A DNA stretch of 8,050 nucleotides from UBA7312 sp002715345 (GTDB taxonomy: Bacteria > Bacteroidota > Bacteroidia > Flavobacteriales > UBA7312): NCBI GenBank assembly GCA_964009845.1, contig CAXGIQ010000062.1, positions 1 to 8,050 on the forward strand. Direction: 5' to 3'. The position numbers and the translations under genes were made by a program. A model generated the notes under the pieces. That model was not told the origin of the DNA. It saw only the letters and a list, made by a program, of their open reading frames with translations, and searched no databases. Below are positions 1 to 6,607 of the stretch, piece by piece (positions within the stretch are counted from its first letter, which is position 1; each line of letters opens with the position of its first letter).

Positions 1-1842
1 TTCAGTAGCACCAACTATTTTTCTAGTTTCTGTGATTGTAGATGAAGAAGAACCTAATGAATTTATAGCTCTACATCTAACATTATAAGTTGCATCATCT
101 ATGACATTAAGCATTTCATAATTTAGTTCAGTTCCCTGACCTATAATTTTAAAATTTGTTTCAGTAGAAAGTTTTGCCTCTACGACATAATATTGAACAA
201 ATTGATCTGTAGATTCACCTATTGCTATATTTAATCTTGTTATTACAGTTCCCTCCGAATATTCAATTAATTCATCAGTTAAAGTAATACTTGCAGGAGG
301 AGTTACTGAAAATGGATTTGGTAAAGTCGTACTAGGTATAGAAGCTACTTCCTGTTGAGTTCCGAAAGTATAAAATGAATCTTGATGTTCTGAACATTGT
401 AAACTTACTGTATGATCAGCATTCAAAGTAAGACCTTGAACTCTAAAAGCTTTTGCTGAAAATCCTGGTGTTGCATGAGTAACATTCACGATATCGCCTA
501 TCGCTAAATCAAGAGCTGTTGCATCTGCCTTGATTGATATATCTAAACTTGACCTTGATCTTCTTAGAATAATCTCAGCCATTTCTTGAGCTTGATAAGG
601 GCTTGTCAACATAGAAAAATCAAATCTACCTTCTAATAATAAACCACCGTCTGCTGTTTTCATTGTAGCATGTTGATCAGCACTCGCTAATCCTGTTTCA
701 TCAACAGGCGGAAATTGTGCAGTATCTGATTGAAAATTTTTATCTGGATTAATAAAATTTACTATAACTCTGTTATATCTTGAGTTTTTATTTTTACTTG
801 AAACTGTTATGCCATTTAGAATATTATCTTCTGTAAGAGTGATTGAAGCAGAACCTGATGTCTCAACTAGGATTTTATATTTACCTGCACTAAAATTTAG
901 ATAAGATCTAGAACCACGAACAAAATCTTTGACATTATCAATAGCTTTTTTAGATGTATCAACAACAGTATGACTATCCATTAGATCAATAGCACTAGCA
1001 CCAGAAAAAGGAGTTATATCTGCATCGCAAACATCACCAGCTACTTGCCAATCTGCAAAATTAGAATCGAAATAACTATTAGGAATACTCATTCCAAATC
1101 GTGTATCTCGTAAATAATCTAATAATTGATAAATAGGATTATCAGAATAAGCCCATGTAGTTGAATCATCTTTTCTATGACTACCACTACCTCCTGTTAC
1201 AGTAGAATCTAAATTAGGATTATATACTTTTTTTCCTTCTACTATTGCATTGACAGTAGGTAAAGAACCAAACTTATCAGCATTCCATTTAAACTTAATT
1301 GCTAAATATGCTAATCCTCTAAGTCTATGATTTGAAGTCCATGATGATAATGTACTCAATAATGATGAAGCATTTTGACTGTCAGTACCGAAATGTGGCT
1401 CACAAGTAATTAAACTTTGTGAATTTTTAGTATCAAAAAAATTTGCATCACTACTTGCTACTGTAATTTGTGTATTATCAGCTATATCACCTGACCAAGT
1501 AACTTGACTATCATTTATAAATATTGAAGTAATATCATTTATTTCGCCTTCACTTAATACGATTGCCATATATAAAAATTCATTATCAGTTCCTGATGTT
1601 TCTAAAAAAACTACATTACCACCAACTTTTCTTGTTCCATAAACAATAGGTATATGAGAATTAGAACTAAATTTATTTACTAAAACTCCCTTTGCATTTT
1701 GATCAGCTTGAAGATCGCCAAAGTCTGGAATGTCTGGCATAGGAATAAGCCAGCCAACAAAATCTTCAATAATATCAACAAAAATATCAACGATATCTTC
1801 AACAAAATCAAGGACTGGCTCAAGAGGATTCCAACCACCCAT
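1..1842 (-). CDS. Tail tip / central tail fibre protein, lambda gpJ-like (C-terminus cut by window edge)
   Basis: This is the J-like protein at the end of the tail that contacts the host surface. Translation from the ATG at 1842-1840 stays open for 614 codons to base 1, so the C-terminus lies outside the window. Residues 1-45 hold an acidic, amphipathic segment. Around residues 60-75 is the diagnostic gpJ-type stretch IPIVYGTRKVGG, followed by a FLYMAIVLSEGEI segment. Near 238-268 is LLDYLRDTRFGMSIP with a cysteine-containing helix after it, typical of the phage-tail_3 (Pfam) region. Residues about 430-490 (GDIVNVTH ... KAFRVQGL) match the end of that region. From about 510 a fibronectin type III-like domain begins with a PNPFSVTPP linker. 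The start overlaps the upstream stop as TAATG, and a GGAGG lies 8 bases before it. Family assignment is firm; receptor specificity cannot be read. Confidence 0.9.
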   Translation of the reverse strand, partial: MGGWNPLEPVLDFVEDIVDIFVDIIEDFVGWLIPMPDIPDFGDLQADQNAKGVLVNKFSSNSHIPIVYGTRKVGGNVVFLETSGTDNEFLYMAIVLSEGEINDITSIFINDSQVTWSGDIADNTQITVASSDANFFDTKNSQSLITCEPHFGTDSQNASSLLSTLSSWTSNHRLRGLAYLAIKFKWNADKFGSLPTVNAIVEGKKVYNPNLDSTVTGGSGSHRKDDSTTWAYSDNPIYQLLDYLRDTRFGMSIPNSYFDSNFADWQVAGDVCDADITPFSGASAIDLMDSHTVVDTSKKAIDNVKDFVRGSRSYLNFSAGKYKILVETSGSASITLTEDNILNGITVSSKNKNSRYNRVIVNFINPDKNFQSDTAQFPPVDETGLASADQHATMKTADGGLLLEGRFDFSMLTSPYQAQEMAEIILRRSRSSLDISIKADATALDLAIGDIVNVTHATPGFSAKAFRVQGLTLNADHTVSLQCSEHQDSFYTFGTQQEVASIPSTTLPNPFSVTPPASITLTDELIEYSEGTVITRLNIAIGESTDQFVQYYVVEAKLSTETNFKIIGQGTELNYEMLNVIDDATYNVRCRAINSLGSSSSTITETRKIVGATE

Positions 1843-2297
1843 TACATTAACCTCCAATTAGAACCCATATTTTCAAAACCTAATTTGTAGAATACAGGGT
1901 CAATGCCTAGACCAGATGTTATTGATAAAAGAATATGCATATCGTTTGATTCATTTTTTACAGTATCAATAATTTTTTTTGTAAGTTGATAATTCCTAAA
2001 TTCTTTTTTAATATATATCATTTGTATAATAATAGCTTCTGTTTTACTAAACCAATATTCAGATTTATTATACATGCAAGTTCCTATAAGTTCGTCATTG
2101 TCTAAATTTTTAATACAAATAACTTTTCCTTTTTGTAAAAGTGTATTGATAAAGTGTAATAATTTTTGTGTATCTATTTTAGGAAAATCACAATCTGCTA
2201 AATCTGTTTCCTTATACTCAACTAATAAATTATATAAATCTGTGACATCTTTTTTTTCTCCTTGATAAAAGTTTAAACTACTCAAACTCTTCCCCAT
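1842..2297 (-). CDS. GNAT-fold acetyltransferase-like protein within the tail-tip cluster
   Basis: The 151-residue product has the layout of a GNAT N-acetyltransferase. An N-terminal strand-helix (LNFYQGEKKDVTDLYNLL, from residue 8) is followed by strands around 58-75 (KVICIKNLDNDELIGTC). A central strand at 89-97 (IIIQMIYIK) leads into the motif A helix, and a C-terminal FYKLGF (136-141) is the usual GNAT motif B signature. The acetyl-CoA loop, normally (Q/R)xxGx(G/A), reads RNYQLT at 101-106, so both glycines are missing and catalysis is doubtful. The gene overlaps the hub-like gene by 16 bases. An alternative start is the TTG at 2285-2283, overlapping the upstream stop, which would remove four residues. 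It occupies the position of lambda K and I. A role in the virion or in modifying tail-tip proteins or host targets is inference only. Confidence 0.75.
   Translation of the reverse strand: MGKSLSSLNFYQGEKKDVTDLYNLLVEYKETDLADCDFPKIDTQKLLHFINTLLQKGKVICIKNLDNDELIGTCMYNKSEYWFSKTEAIIIQMIYIKKEFRNYQLTKKIIDTVKNESNDMHILLSITSGLGIDPVFYKLGFENMGSNWRLM
1851..1855 (-). promoter_or_regulatory. Ribosome binding site of the gpJ-like gene
   Basis: GGAGG on the minus strand lies 8 bases before the ATG at 1842-1840, inside the last codons of the GNAT-like gene. It is one of the few good Shine-Dalgarno sites in the operon, and it supports the chosen start, which overlaps the previous stop (TAATG). Confidence 0.7.
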
Positions 2298-2848
2298 TTT
2301 ATATCACGAACAGTTAAAGCTGCAAACTCCATTCCTTTATCAGAACTAAAAAATCTTTGTTGTGAATTATCTGTTGTAGTACGACCAGATGTTTTACTAA
2401 AGTTACCCCAATGTGAAGTTACACTAATAATTAAATTAGCAGTAGTAGTATTGTCACTAATTTTATATTCATCTATCGTTCCATAAAATAGTAAAAAAGG
2501 GTCTGATATAAGAGCATTACTAGAATCTAAAAATCCTCTATAAACAAAAACATCATCATTGATAATATTTTCATTCAGAGCTACTGATATATAATTTTGA
2601 TCAACCCCAGATAGACTAATTGATAAAGTATTTTTTGTAGGTCTATTTGTTTCATTAACTCCTGTAATACTTCTTAAGTGACCATTTGAAACATAAGTTC
2701 TTGAAGTTCCAGATATATTTGAAGTTATATCAAAACTTGCATTAGTTAAATATATTGGAGTACTAAATCCAATTTCTATTAATAAAACAGGATCAATAAC
2801 TCCTGTAGCTAATTCTGTTTTTACCGAACTCGATAATCCTCTTGCCAT
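2282..2848 (-). CDS. Tail tip / hub-like protein at the lambda gpL position
   Basis: This 188-residue protein lies after the distal-tail-like gene and before the tip genes, the place of lambda L. Its N-terminus (VIDPVLLIEIGF, 17-28) and beta-rich middle (LSISLSGVDQNY, 75-86; DVFVYRGFLD, 99-108; LLFYGTIDEYKIS, 119-131) fit the hub or adaptor domains of tail tips. The end (DKGMEFAALTVRDIKWG, 170-186) recalls the 'DKGF...WG' close of gpL-like and DUF2163-like tail proteins. There are no cysteines at all, so it cannot carry the Fe-S cluster known from lambda gpL. It starts as TAATG on the stop of the preceding gene, without a strong ribosome binding site. The tail-tip role rests mainly on order and this end motif. 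The exact family is uncertain. Confidence 0.65.
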   Translation of the reverse strand: MARGLSSSVKTELATGVIDPVLLIEIGFSTPIYLTNASFDITSNISGTSRTYVSNGHLRSITGVNETNRPTKNTLSISLSGVDQNYISVALNENIINDDVFVYRGFLDSSNALISDPFLLFYGTIDEYKISDNTTTANLIISVTSHWGNFSKTSGRTTTDNSQQRFFSSDKGMEFAALTVRDIKWGRV

Positions 2849-3456
2849 TATAAACTTTCAATAACATCAAATTCATATTTAAATAACAAATTACCGTCGC
2901 TATCATTTTGTCCTGTTTGAAACTCCTGGACATCACTAGTTAGATGAACAGTAAATTGAATTGAATCATAAGCAACAGAACTATTATTTGAAAGAGCAGT
3001 TCTTAATGGAGGTTCTATTGTTACAGTTGCTGCATTACTTGATGAAGTAACATCATCTATAATCATATAAACTTTATCATGTGCAAATTTTATAAGATCG
3101 CCAGCTTTTAATCTTCCCGCTCCGTCACTTGCAAAACCATCAATAGCTATAGTTGTGTCTGCTGCAGAGTGAGCTCCATTCACTAGCAATGTTCCTGTTT
3201 CACTACCGAGTGCATTAAAATAACTCGGCAAGGTTATGGTGAAATTTTCTTTTCTTGCTCTTTGCTTCATAATAAAAGCCATGATTGGAGCAAACTCTGT
3301 TCTTTTCATAGGAGGATATGAAACTGTAAAACTAAATCGTTGTCCTTGAATTTGTCGTCTAAATGTTTTTCCGCTATCTGTTTCTGTAAATAAAGTTTTT
3401 TGATTGCTTTTTAAATTAATAGCATTGAAATTAGTATTAGGTAAAGCTCCACTCAT
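2848..3456 (-). CDS. Distal tail / minor tail protein (gpM-like position) with an inserted beta domain
   Basis: The 202-residue product directly follows the tape measure gene with an ATGA overlap (start 3456-3454), as lambda M follows H. Residues 1-80 (for example FRRQIQGQRFSFTVSYPPM, 32-50) and the last part from about 166 (QFTVHLTSDVQEF, then a closing FKYEFDVIESL) look like two halves of one beta-sandwich core. Between them, at about 85-165, sits a separable module with a GTLLVNGA ... TIAIDGF ... LKAGDLIKFA ... KVYMIIDDV ... VTIEPPL pattern. This glycine/aspartate-turn pattern recurs in phage tail-tip proteins. The protein probably forms the ring between tail tube and hub. No catalytic motif is seen. 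Calling it distal tail protein rests on position and fold pattern rather than on a signature sequence. Confidence 0.7.
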   Translation of the reverse strand: MSGALPNTNFNAINLKSNQKTLFTETDSGKTFRRQIQGQRFSFTVSYPPMKRTEFAPIMAFIMKQRARKENFTITLPSYFNALGSETGTLLVNGAHSAADTTIAIDGFASDGAGRLKAGDLIKFAHDKVYMIIDDVTSSSNAATVTIEPPLRTALSNNSSVAYDSIQFTVHLTSDVQEFQTGQNDSDGNLLFKYEFDVIESL

Positions 3457-5528
3457 ATAATTGACATTTTACCTTTTTCATTCACTGCATTATTAATCAT
3501 ATTAACGATAGTTCCTCTACTATTGACTAATAGTTCATTAAATCCTCTTGCGTCAACTGTATTAATATTAAAATTAATATTTATTCCTGCAGTTCCATTT
3601 GGTTGAATTGCTCCTGCTTGATTAGGAACAAATAATTCTGGGCCTTGTTCACCAACTATAAAAGGTTTATCTTTTTGTACTGGGCCTCCTGTTCTTCTTC
3701 CTGTGTATTGCGTTTGAGCAATAGTTGCAACTTGAGCCGCTCCTAATGCACCAATTCCTAATGCTAATGGAATACCGAAAGGCCCCATACCTAAAGCTTT
3801 TGTAACCCCTTGTGCTGTACTAACTATAGCATCTTTAATAGCTAAAGCTTTATTAATTTGGAATAATGTTCTGTTATGTCTTGATAATTGATCTAATGCT
3901 TCACGGCCAGTTTGTATTGCAAGTTGTTTTTTATTTTCATCTGATAATTTATTAAGTTCTAAATCTTCCATTCTAAAAGATTTTATTAATCTAAATTGTT
4001 TATCAAAATGTGCTTGTTGATCTTTTAGTTCTTGTTCTCTTTTATTTCTTAAAAATTCCTCTTCTAATTTTGCAGCATCTTTGATTATTTTTAATTTTAA
4101 TTGTTCTAATTTAAATGTTTCCTGTGCGAATTGTTTATTGGCTTCTTTTTCTGATAAAAGATCTCTAGTAATTTTTTCTATTCTAATATGTTCTAATGCG
4201 TCCATAGTATCTTGAACTAATTTAAGTTCTTTCAACATATTATTTTCTATTTGATCTAAAGGACTCATTCCTCTTTCATTTATTCTTTCAAATGTTTTTG
4301 CATTATCTTCAACGACCTTTTGCATTTCTTTGAGCATATCAATCGTTCCATCACCGGCTATAGTTACTCCTCTAACTGCATCTGCAGATTTTTTAGAAGC
4401 TGATCCTATTGCATCACTTGCTTTTAAATATTCATCTTCTGTATTTCCTATTGCAGTAGCAGAATCATTTAAATCTTTTATGAATCCGTCAAAAAATTTA
4501 TCTAATTGATTAAAAGCAATAAATACAGCTCCACCTTTTAGAATAGCAGCTCCCAATCCAGCTAAACCTTTTGAAACTGCTTGTGAACCGAGTGCAACTG
4601 CAATCATGCTTTTTGCAAACTTCATAGCAGCTATTGAAGCATTAATAAAAAATCCAGCTATTTTTAGTGCTATAATTAATTTAAATATTTCTAATAGTAT
4701 ATCAGCATTATCTTTTACAAATGCAAAACCGTCACCTAATCTATCAACGGCTAATCCTAAACCTGATCCAAGAACTTTAGCAAATTCGTCTATTGAAGCT
4801 TGATTATCTTCTATAAAATCATCTAAGTCACCAAATTGTCTTTTTAATTCTGGGAAGAAACCTTCTTGTACTATTATTCTTTTAAAGTTGAATACTTTAT
4901 CATTTAACATAGATAAAGTTCCCTCAAAAGTTTTTGCTAGGTCATCAGTAACTGATCCGAATTCACCTCCTGGACCAAAGACTTTTTGGAAAGCTTCAAT
5001 AGTTTCTTGTACTGATACTTTCGCTCCTGCAGAGAAACCAAGCATATCTCTAACGCCTCGTTCTCTAAAAATATCAGCGGAAGCAATACCACCACTAAAA
5101 GCTCTTTGTATTTGTGTTGCAGTAGTTTCAAAATCTAAACCAGTAGCTGCAGCAACATTACCTGTAATTTTTAATATCTCGCCTAATTGTTCAGCATCAT
5201 CAGAAACAACAGCTAGATTTCCTGCACCTCTTTGTATTTCTTCTAATGAAAAAGGAACTTTACCAGCAAATTCAGCCATGACATCAAAAGCTCTAGCTCC
5301 TTCTTCTACACTACCAAATAAAGCTTTTAATCTTACTTGAAGGCCTTCAATTTGAATACCTGTTTGAACTATTGATCTTATTGCTAGTCCTGCACCTAAA
5401 CCGATAAGTGCATTTTTAACATTCAAAACACTTCTTTTTGTTCTCTCTAAATTATTATTTACATTATTGAGCGCCTGTTTCGATTTATCTTTAGCGACAA
5501 TATCAATATTAACTTTTTTTGTTGCCAT
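3453..5528 (-). CDS. Tape measure protein
   Basis: This is the longest complete gene (691 residues), just after the tail assembly chaperones, the standard place for the tape measure that sets tail length. Residues about 40-170 match the conserved N-terminal tape measure region (LGAGLAIRSIV, then SLEEIQRGAGNLAVVS and FSGGIASADIFRERGV). Residues about 276-341 are strongly hydrophobic and glycine/alanine rich, likely for membrane insertion during DNA delivery. About 410-545 is a long charged coiled coil. Residues 559-604 are again Ala/Gly rich, followed by the characteristic FIVGEQGPELFVPN near 620. No lysozyme, transglycosylase or peptidase motif was seen. At the usual ruler ratio of about 1.5 angstrom per residue, the tail would be near 100 nm. 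The ATG overlaps the stop of the frameshifted T extension (TAATG) and has no evident Shine-Dalgarno. Confidence 0.95.
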   Translation of the reverse strand: MATKKVNIDIVAKDKSKQALNNVNNNLERTKRSVLNVKNALIGLGAGLAIRSIVQTGIQIEGLQVRLKALFGSVEEGARAFDVMAEFAGKVPFSLEEIQRGAGNLAVVSDDAEQLGEILKITGNVAAATGLDFETTATQIQRAFSGGIASADIFRERGVRDMLGFSAGAKVSVQETIEAFQKVFGPGGEFGSVTDDLAKTFEGTLSMLNDKVFNFKRIIVQEGFFPELKRQFGDLDDFIEDNQASIDEFAKVLGSGLGLAVDRLGDGFAFVKDNADILLEIFKLIIALKIAGFFINASIAAMKFAKSMIAVALGSQAVSKGLAGLGAAILKGGAVFIAFNQLDKFFDGFIKDLNDSATAIGNTEDEYLKASDAIGSASKKSADAVRGVTIAGDGTIDMLKEMQKVVEDNAKTFERINERGMSPLDQIENNMLKELKLVQDTMDALEHIRIEKITRDLLSEKEANKQFAQETFKLEQLKLKIIKDAAKLEEEFLRNKREQELKDQQAHFDKQFRLIKSFRMEDLELNKLSDENKKQLAIQTGREALDQLSRHNRTLFQINKALAIKDAIVSTAQGVTKALGMGPFGIPLALGIGALGAAQVATIAQTQYTGRRTGGPVQKDKPFIVGEQGPELFVPNQAGAIQPNGTAGININFNINTVDARGFNELLVNSRGTIVNMINNAVNEKGKMSII

Positions 5529-6039
5529 TATCTACGCTGAGCTTTCATCAAGTTTAATTGTCTTTCATGTTCCTTACTTTGATTTTCAAAATAAGCTTCC
5601 CATATATTAAACTCATATACGGACATTTGCAAGATTTCTGGAATAGTTTTATGTAATCGTTCAGCAAGAGCGACTACATTATAAAAATCTGGATTTTTTA
5701 GTTTTTTTTAATGTCATCATAACCAGTCCCTAATATTTGATTAGCAACTCTTGCGACAACATCTGTATCTGCATGTGTTTTGAAATTCAGTTTATCATTT
5801 GGAGTAAACATTTTTTCATGATCTTTATTCAAAGATTTTTCAATTATAATATCAATTAGAATATTAAGGTCTTCACCTTTAACATTCTTAAACAATTTGC
5901 TTTTCTCAAGCATATTAAAAGGTTTAGCATAGATAGCTTTATCACCAACTAAATCCCATTCTGGCACTTCTATTACTTTGATTTGTAAATCGTCAAAATG
6001 TGATTTTACTCCGTCAAAGTAATTTACCTTTTCTGCCAT
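5528..6039 (-). CDS. Tail assembly chaperone GT fusion made by -1 ribosomal frameshift
   Basis: This 170-residue product is the 113-residue G protein extended by 57 residues in the -1 frame. After the slippery heptamer at 5707-5701, reading continues with CTA AAA AAT CCA and gives LKNPDFYNVVALAERLHKTI, then PEILQMSVYEFNIWEAYFEN, a polar tail and a TAA at 5530-5528. The 'ALAERL.KT..E...MS..EF..W.AYF' pattern is typical of T-like chaperone domains that bind the tape measure. The T frame has a stop (TAA, 5710-5708) immediately upstream of the heptamer, so the extension cannot be reached from the G start without shifting at this site. Its stop overlaps the tape measure ATG. In lambda, a small fraction of ribosomes make the equivalent gpGT; the efficiency here is unknown. 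Confidence 0.9.
5698..6039 (-). CDS. Tail assembly chaperone G (unshifted product)
   Basis: The 113-residue protein lies between the tube and tape measure genes. It has the usual G-chaperone pattern: EVPEWDLVGDKAIYAKPFNM (24-43), a helical middle (LNILIDIIIEKSL, 58-70), then MFTPNDKLNFKTHADTDVV (77-95) and RVANQILG (97-104). That last part matches the 'Ft..D...L...a...v..rva..il' signature of phage tail assembly chaperones. It probably coats the tape measure before tube polymerisation and is absent from the finished virion. The start at 6039-6037 lies 4 bases after the major tail protein stop and has no strong ribosome binding site, so it is probably translated by coupling. Its last codons AAA AAA AAC before TAA contain the slippery site. 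Confidence 0.88.
   Translation of the reverse strand: MAEKVNYFDGVKSHFDDLQIKVIEVPEWDLVGDKAIYAKPFNMLEKSKLFKNVKGEDLNILIDIIIEKSLNKDHEKMFTPNDKLNFKTHADTDVVARVANQILGTGYDDIKKN
5701..5707 (-). promoter_or_regulatory. Programmed -1 frameshift site A AAA AAC
   Basis: Read on the minus strand, the heptamer A AAA AAC is in the correct phase for simultaneous slippage (zero frame AAA AAA AAC TAA). The zero-frame stop follows at once (5700-5698), and the -1 frame stop TAA (5710-5708) sits just before it, so the shift can only happen here. An AT-only 6-bp inverted repeat (5698-5693 with 5688-5683, 4-base loop) begins two bases downstream and is a weak candidate stimulator. Confidence 0.9.
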
Positions 6040-6043
6040 ATAA

Positions 6044-6433
6044 TTATGCTACAGTACCGATAGTAAGACCACCAGAACCTTGGATAGAAACTGTTCTTGT
6101 TGATACACCGTCCAAAGATACACCTACTGACATTCCTGTAATAATTCCAGAACCACTTAATTTTTGATCCCCACTATCATTACCTTCTGGCAAAAATGCA
6201 AAAGTTAAACTTGCGCCTTGTACTAAAGCTCCTTGTCCAGAATCAGTTTCGTCATAGTTCATATCTACTGAAGCAGTAAAAGTTCCTCTACCAGCCAAAA
6301 AAGATTTCATTGAATTACCTAATGCTGTATCTTCTACAACATCATGAGTAGTATCAACTGTGAAACCTGTTAGATTTGCAATAGTAGAACCGCCAACTGT
6401 CATAACACCTTCTTTACCGTGATGTGTTGCCAT
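6044..6433 (-). CDS. Major tail (tube) protein
   Basis: The 129-residue product is the likely tube subunit that polymerises around the tape measure. The N-terminal half (GVMTVGGSTIANLTGFTVDT, 9-28; SFLAGRGTFTASVDMNYDET, 44-63) is the typical phage tail tube pattern of a beta strand, a glycine turn, then a swap test-like 'F.A.VD.N.D'. The second half (SLTFAFLPEG, 75-84; SGSGIITGMSVGVSLDGVST, 93-112; VSIQGSGGLTIG, 115-126) closes the beta sandwich, with 'V..DG....TVSIQGSG' typical of the family. At this length there is no extra C-terminal Ig-like decoration domain such as lambda gpV carries. It has the best ribosome binding site in the window, consistent with the most abundant tail protein. Its place after the terminator and before the chaperone G agrees. 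Confidence 0.92.
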   Translation of the reverse strand: MATHHGKEGVMTVGGSTIANLTGFTVDTTHDVVEDTALGNSMKSFLAGRGTFTASVDMNYDETDSGQGALVQGASLTFAFLPEGNDSGDQKLSGSGIITGMSVGVSLDGVSTRTVSIQGSGGLTIGTVA

Positions 6434-6436
6434 TTT

Positions 6437-6607
6437 TTACTCCTTTTCTTTCTTTAAATCTTTTATAATCTTTTCAGTTTCCTTTGCAACTGAAATATTT
6501 TTTTTATTATCAAAAGTCTCATAACCTAATTTTTTATAGTGATCGACAAATTCTTCCGATACTTTAATCATGCTATCGCCTTTTTTCATGTTAATGTCTT
6601 TAGCCAT
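6437..6607 (-). CDS. Small 56-residue tail-operon protein, unknown function
   Basis: A short ORF runs from the ATG at 6607-6605, which overlaps the terminator gene's stop as TAATG, to the TAA at 6439-6437, three bases before the tube gene. It has its own GAGGGAG ribosome binding site (6620-6614) with a 6-base spacer, a good argument that it is translated. The protein begins MAKDINMKKGDSMIKVSEEF and continues with VDHYKKLGYETFDNKK, then a highly charged helical end rich in Lys and Glu. It has no cysteine, no membrane segment and no signal peptide. The 'KVSEEFVDHYKKLGY' segment faintly resembles small phage proteins with a 'V.pe.v..y...Gw' pattern found among head-tail genes, but I do not recognise a family. 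Filling the whole gap between two structural genes suggests a tail-assembly role. Confidence 0.75.
   Translation of the reverse strand: MAKDINMKKGDSMIKVSEEFVDHYKKLGYETFDNKKNISVAKETEKIIKDLKKEKE
6440..6445 (-). promoter_or_regulatory. Strong ribosome binding site of the major tail protein gene
   Basis: AAGGAG on the minus strand lies 6 bases before the ATG at 6433-6431 and overlaps the last codons (AAG GAG TAA) of the 56-residue gene. It is the closest match to a consensus site among the junctions examined, as expected for the high copy number of the tube subunit. Confidence 0.8.

Noticed and set aside
1699..1890. Short plus-strand frames at 1699-1890, 2074-2265 and 4606-4803
   Set aside because: All are antisense to well-supported genes, are about 65 codons or shorter, and show no domain pattern.
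2238..2260. A-run with an AAGGAG-like site and an out-of-frame ATG inside the GNAT-like gene, possible slippage or internal start
   Set aside because: The ATG frame ends after eight codons and the -1 frame after the A-run stops within about seven codons, so neither gives a meaningful product.
4937..5131. Second minus-strand frame of 64 codons inside the tape measure gene
   Set aside because: It overlaps a confident coding frame completely and its product is Leu/Lys-rich without any pattern; it is a shadow frame.
4888..5340. Open frame of 150 codons on the plus strand, antisense to the tape measure gene
   Set aside because: Its product is a low-complexity Ser/Ala/Pro-rich sequence, as expected from the complement of AT-rich coding DNA. 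It lies inside a confident gene, with no neighbours on that strand.
5683..5698. Inverted repeat AAAAAT / ATTTTT as a transcription terminator
   Set aside because: The stem is AT-only, six base pairs, lies inside the T-like coding frame and upstream of the essential tape measure gene. At most it is a weak frameshift stimulator.
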